64,000 nt of DNA from Chachezhania sediminis (GTDB taxonomy: Bacteria > Pseudomonadota > Alphaproteobacteria > Rhodobacterales > Rhodobacteraceae): positions 248,001 to 312,000 of the forward strand of contig NZ_VOPH01000001.1 of the NCBI RefSeq assembly GCF_009765275.1, in the 5' to 3' direction. The notes below the pieces were generated by a model. It worked only from the letters and a program-made list of their open reading frames with translations, did no database searches and had not been told where the DNA came from. Shown piece by piece: positions 60,652 to 64,000 of the stretch. Position 1 is the stretch's first letter, and every line of letters starts with the position of its first letter. Made by a program: the position numbers and the translations under genes.

Positions 60652-61144
60652 TGCTTCGCCCCTCTAGCCCTTCCATTCGTTTGCAAGGGTTTAATCCTAA
60701 TTCCTTTGAGGTGCCATGAGAACTAGTTATTTTTCGGTTAACTGGGCATCCCGGATGTTCGTGCTGGGGGCTGAATTCTGCCTGTCATGACGAATGAACA
60801 GGTCTGCTATGGGCTGGAAGCGGCCATCTGCCGCTCCTGGCGCGAAGGTCGGCTCAGGGCAGGTAGGCCCCGGTCAGCTTAGATGGATCAAAGGTCGGCT
60901 CTGGGCCGGTCACGACGTTGCGACACAGTCGGCGGTGAGCCGACATTCTCTGCGTCCTCGGCGCACGGCTGGAACGCGCAAGGAGTAGAATTTTGCTTAG
61001 GGTATGTGATAGTACAACGGCCACATCGCCGGTCATGACGCACATACAGCCCAACCTAAAATAGCATTGAAACAAGGAAAATTTCCGGAACCTTCCCGTT
61101 CTAGAAACGGGCGCTAGCGACCTTTTCGTGCGGGAGAAGAGACG
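60652..61144 (+). other. Intergenic region with degenerate repeats
   Basis: This 493-base region holds the direct repeats GAAGGTCGGCTCAGGGCAGGT (60844) and AAAGGTCGGCTCTGGGCCGG (60890) and the right copy of the 26-base repeat (60929-60954). No convincing gene was found. Confidence 0.55.
60929..60954 (+). repeat. 26-bp direct repeat, right copy
   Basis: TCGGCGGTGAGCCGAC followed by ATTCTCTGCG is the partner of 59652-59677; both share the order GGCGG-N2-AGCCGAC-N-TTC-N-CTGCG. Confidence 0.6.
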
Positions 61145-61612
61145 ATGACCCCGAAGCAGCTGAGAAGACGGATACGCTATCTCCACGCGGATCTCCCCGC
61201 TCATCAAGAGCTTGAGAGACAACTAGGTGAAGGCGTCGGATTTGGAGCTTGGTACTCAAGTCAGAAAGAACACTGGATGGGCTGGTTGTCAGAGTATAGC
61301 GGGCCGGGAGCCTACGGTCGAACTGTTGGGAGAAATCGCAGTGCCGAATATGTATATAATCACATCCAGTGCGCGCCCATGCTATTGTGGTTGGCTGAGG
61401 CGCTGAACGTACCGGAGGCCGAGCTTAGGCTAGCCGCAAAAGCAGCTGTCGCTGCACCGGCTCGCAACGCCAGCCAGTGCGCTGCCCTGCGGCGAGTAAT
61501 CCCTTGGAGTTCGATACAAGCCCGACTGGTCGCCGAGAAGTCCTCAAAGCCTTGGGGCTGGGCGCTATTGCACTATTCTGCTGGCTGCACCACGAAGATC
61601 GGGCGGCCATAG
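61145..61612 (+). CDS. Conserved orphan protein, unknown function
   Basis: The 155-residue protein has a charged N-terminus and the segment VGFGAWYSSQKEHWMGWL followed by YVYNHIQCAPMLLWLAEAL and QCAALRRVIPWSSIQARL, a pattern I know from small uncharacterised proteins of mobile regions. GGGAGAAGAGA precedes the ATG. Its last ~25 residues look unrelated, so the C-terminus may be altered. It converges on the Res gene. Confidence 0.65.
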   Translation: MTPKQLRRRIRYLHADLPAHQELERQLGEGVGFGAWYSSQKEHWMGWLSEYSGPGAYGRTVGRNRSAEYVYNHIQCAPMLLWLAEALNVPEAELRLAAKAAVAAPARNASQCAALRRVIPWSSIQARLVAEKSSKPWGWALLHYSAGCTTKIGRP

Positions 61613-61873
61613 CCAGACCTCTTCTAGCTCGCCGCAGCACGACGTCCGGAATCGAGATGAGTCGGCGGCTTCCGGACCTTCTCTGTGGATGCGAACGCAC
61701 CCTTGCCAAGACATGGAAGCAGACATTCCGCCAGGATCATGTCTCTGAGCCTTGAATACATACGACTGATGACTTGGGCACACTCGTGCCCCTGCGTCAG
61801 TCGTTCCGGGCCAAGCGCGCGATGCAGAAACTCTTGACGAGCGCTTCAATGCTTTTTGGGTAATGCCGTCAAT

Positions 61874-64000
61874 TCATTCAAGGGTGCGGTCAATTAAGGC
61901 GAAGTCCCGTGCCGTGGGCATACAAAAAAGACAGTGCCCATTGCTGGCGTCTTGCCAAACGGCTCCAATCTGCCGTTTTATCGTCTCCCCTTCATAGAGA
62001 TGCTCCCCCTTGTATTCCACAACAAGAATGCGGCCATCGGTCAGCATTGCGATAAAGTCGGGGTAGAATTTCCCGTGGGGCAGTTGCAGCCAGAAGGACG
62101 AGTGCTTCCGGTCAATATTGCGCACCCAGTATCGGACTTTTTCGTGCCGGTCGATGTACAGTGCGCAGTCCCGCTCTTCGTCGCTGTCAAACGCGCCAAT
62201 CAGCGAGAAGTAATGCTTGTTGAACTTTGTCGCGCCGGAATAGGGCCGGTTTGGCGCGTAGCTCTGCTCATCGAAGATGATGGACAGGTCCGCGCTGGTC
62301 TGAAAGTCCTCGGCGTTGGCCGCAAAAAGGGCGTTGTACTGGCTTGTCTCACGCTCGCCGCGCAGGTCCTTGATAAACTGCGCAAGTGCTTTGCGAAGAT
62401 CATACTTGTTGCGGGCCATCAAATCCAGCGCGATACCAGACGCCACTAATTCGTCTATGGCCTTGGATATGAAAACTACCGCGCTTGGCTTGGTGATATC
62501 GGGATGAACGATTCCGCTGTCCAGCCAGTTGGCGAGGCGCGGCAAGGTCCAAGTCGGCTCCCGAATGACGCCCGCCAATTGGCCTTGTAGCTGGTTGATG
62601 AAGTTGATTTCGACCTTGCCCTTATCGCTGACATTAATCGTACCGGTTCGGCTCGTATCAGAGGGCCGGAACCGATTTTTTATGTCGCTCACATCGCACG
62701 CGTCCAGCCGCCACGGCAGGTCCAGAAATTGCTCCTGTGAAAACAGTTGAAGCTCGCCTTGTTTGCGGAACCCCAACATCGGCACAATGAAAGGCGGCTT
62801 GTCCTCATCATCGGCGACGCTGGTCTGGAAGTTGTTTGTCTTCGCATAAAGCCGGTCGATGGCCTTGCCCACGTGGGGGACGGCGGCCAGTCCGAGGTGC
62901 AGCATGTTGCGGCTCTCGCGGGTCATTGGCCCGGTGTAGGACAGTGTTCGCGTATCAGCGTCAAACGAAACCCGCGTTTTCACCGAAGGCGGCAGTTTGG
63001 CGATGGCCGCGATGATCGTCTCGGGCTGCGCGGTATCCTCCGGCAAGGGATCGGACTTGTGCTGGTATTTGTCGGCCTGTTCCGAGAACCCCAAATTCTG
63101 CTGCGGCGCGACGATATCGTCGGCCTCCATGCGGTTGAACCCGGCCCCTTCCACAAGGCCGGTTTTGAGCTGTTGCGCCGTCGTGTCAAAGCTGCGCGAC
63201 ACGATATAGGCATAGGACTGGTTCAGCGCGTCTCGCCGTTTCCGCTTGGCCTGCGGCATACGCAGGATGCGGCCCAGGATTTGCTCCACCGCCACGGGCG
63301 AAACCTGATCGGCCACCGAACACAGCACATAGGCGAACGGGCAATCCCAGCCTTCTTTCAGCTTCGACACGGTGATGATGTAGCGCACCGGGCATTTCGG
63401 GTCCCGGATATCGTCAATCGCATCAAGGTCTTTGCGCGGCCCCGTGTGAACCGCGATCTGTTCCTTCGGGATGCGCTGGTCCTCCATCAAGTGCTTTTCG
63501 ATGGTCTCCCACGTCAGGCGCGTTGGGTCGGTCTTTGACGCGCTTTGCGCCTGAAACAGGGTGATCGGGCGGATGTATTCGCCGGTCTCGGCCTCTTCGG
63601 CCTTGGCCGCTTCCTCCAGCATCCGCTGGCAATCCAGCGCCGCGCCCACGGTCTTGGCCCATTCCCCGTCCGTGGTCAGGCGGATCGGCATCTTGATCAT
63701 CTCTTCCGCCTTCAGCTCGGCGGCGGAAACGGAATAGAGGATGTTGGACGCGTGCTGGCCCCTCTCGGGCTTGTGCTCGGTCTGCGGTGTGGCGGTCAGC
63801 TCCAAGATCAGCGACGGGCTGAACCGCGCCAGCGTGCGGAAGGACAGATCGCTGCGGCTGTTATGCGCCTCGTCCACGATCACCATGGGCCGGTGCAGAC
63901 GCAACAGGTTGGCCAGCGACGCCACCGGGCGGCTCGTGCCCTCCACCAGATCAAGCGGCGATTTCTGTTCTTCGGTCAGGCTGGCGAAGTGATCCATCAA
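61874..64000 (-). CDS. Type III restriction-type Res subunit, 5' end outside window
   Basis: The 708 visible residues belong to a superfamily 2 helicase-nuclease. The DEAH box MVIVDEAHNSRSD, LELTATPQTE, VSKLKEGWDCPFAYV and motif VI QILGRILRMPQAK are present, and the C-terminus has a nuclease-like FYPDFIAMLTDGRILVVEYKG (PD and ExK). These match type III Res and related defence helicases. The N-terminal Walker A region lies beyond 64000. A methyltransferase (Mod) gene would be expected upstream. The region is less GC-rich than the core genes. Confidence 0.9.
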   Translation of the reverse strand: MMDHFASLTEEQKSPLDLVEGTSRPVASLANLLRLHRPMVIVDEAHNSRSDLSFRTLARFSPSLILELTATPQTEHKPERGQHASNILYSVSAAELKAEEMIKMPIRLTTDGEWAKTVGAALDCQRMLEEAAKAEEAETGEYIRPITLFQAQSASKTDPTRLTWETIEKHLMEDQRIPKEQIAVHTGPRKDLDAIDDIRDPKCPVRYIITVSKLKEGWDCPFAYVLCSVADQVSPVAVEQILGRILRMPQAKRKRRDALNQSYAYIVSRSFDTTAQQLKTGLVEGAGFNRMEADDIVAPQQNLGFSEQADKYQHKSDPLPEDTAQPETIIAAIAKLPPSVKTRVSFDADTRTLSYTGPMTRESRNMLHLGLAAVPHVGKAIDRLYAKTNNFQTSVADDEDKPPFIVPMLGFRKQGELQLFSQEQFLDLPWRLDACDVSDIKNRFRPSDTSRTGTINVSDKGKVEINFINQLQGQLAGVIREPTWTLPRLANWLDSGIVHPDITKPSAVVFISKAIDELVASGIALDLMARNKYDLRKALAQFIKDLRGERETSQYNALFAANAEDFQTSADLSIIFDEQSYAPNRPYSGATKFNKHYFSLIGAFDSDEERDCALYIDRHEKVRYWVRNIDRKHSSFWLQLPHGKFYPDFIAMLTDGRILVVEYKGEHLYEGETIKRQIGAVWQDASNGHCLFCMPTARDFALIDRTLE

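Overview
The window is high-GC chromosomal DNA from an alphaproteobacterium, most likely family Rhodobacteraceae (Roseobacter/Paracoccus relatives). The evidence is a fused ispDF, a CtrA regulator next to its small inhibitor SciP (DUF1153), a GTTC-N7-GTTC type SOS box, DUF1127, DUF6456 and DUF6477 proteins, a non-pyrrolysine MttB-family protein, a TAXI-type TRAP transporter, and the intergenic sequence elements typical of the group. No rRNA gene, CRISPR array or intact tRNA was seen.

Region 1 (1-20 kb) is mostly core: ispDF-pgpA-cinA as an overlapping run, a RatA/COQ10-like protein, hpt, cytochrome c' with a diheme cytochrome c, lipA, a Prx5-type peroxiredoxin, the divergent DUF6456/DUF6477 pair, an MttB-family protein, a tandem universal stress protein, guaA, two EamA exporters, a P-loop ATPase, an acetyl-type MetA, an alpha/beta hydrolase, PPK2 and a TetR regulator. 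Region 2 (20.3-22 kb) is less conserved: a secreted protein made of five 19-residue repeats and an AT-rich solitary PD-(D/E)XK nuclease, next to the rplM-rpsI operon.

Region 3 (23-41.7 kb) holds a MocR regulator facing a DUF1127 gene across an operator-rich spacer, speD-speE, a thioesterase, an ECHDC3-like crotonase, trmFO, a methyltransferase and gluQ, hisI, an IscU-like protein, an SOS-box-controlled 40-residue membrane protein too small for ordinary gene calling, ligA-recG, sciP and ctrA, mnmA and a large MscS-type channel.

Region 4 (42-58 kb) is transport and sensing: an acetyltransferase, an EamA exporter beside an Lrp regulator, a TAXI receptor/fused TRAP permease with a DctB/DctD-like two-component system, KtrA/KtrB-type potassium uptake and a ProXWV glycine-betaine ABC system. 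KtrAB and ProXWV are an obvious osmoadaptation pair, and MscS may belong to the same physiology. Region 5 (54.0-54.7 and 58.2-64 kb) is a decayed, mobile landscape: a frameshifted RND-pump remnant, a peptidoglycan-binding remnant, an integrase C-terminal fragment with iterons next to a tRNA-Leu 3' half, a second tRNA-like 3' remnant, an IS1182 fragment, repeats, an AT-rich orphan gene, a 155-residue orphan and a type III restriction (Res) subunit running off the end of the window.
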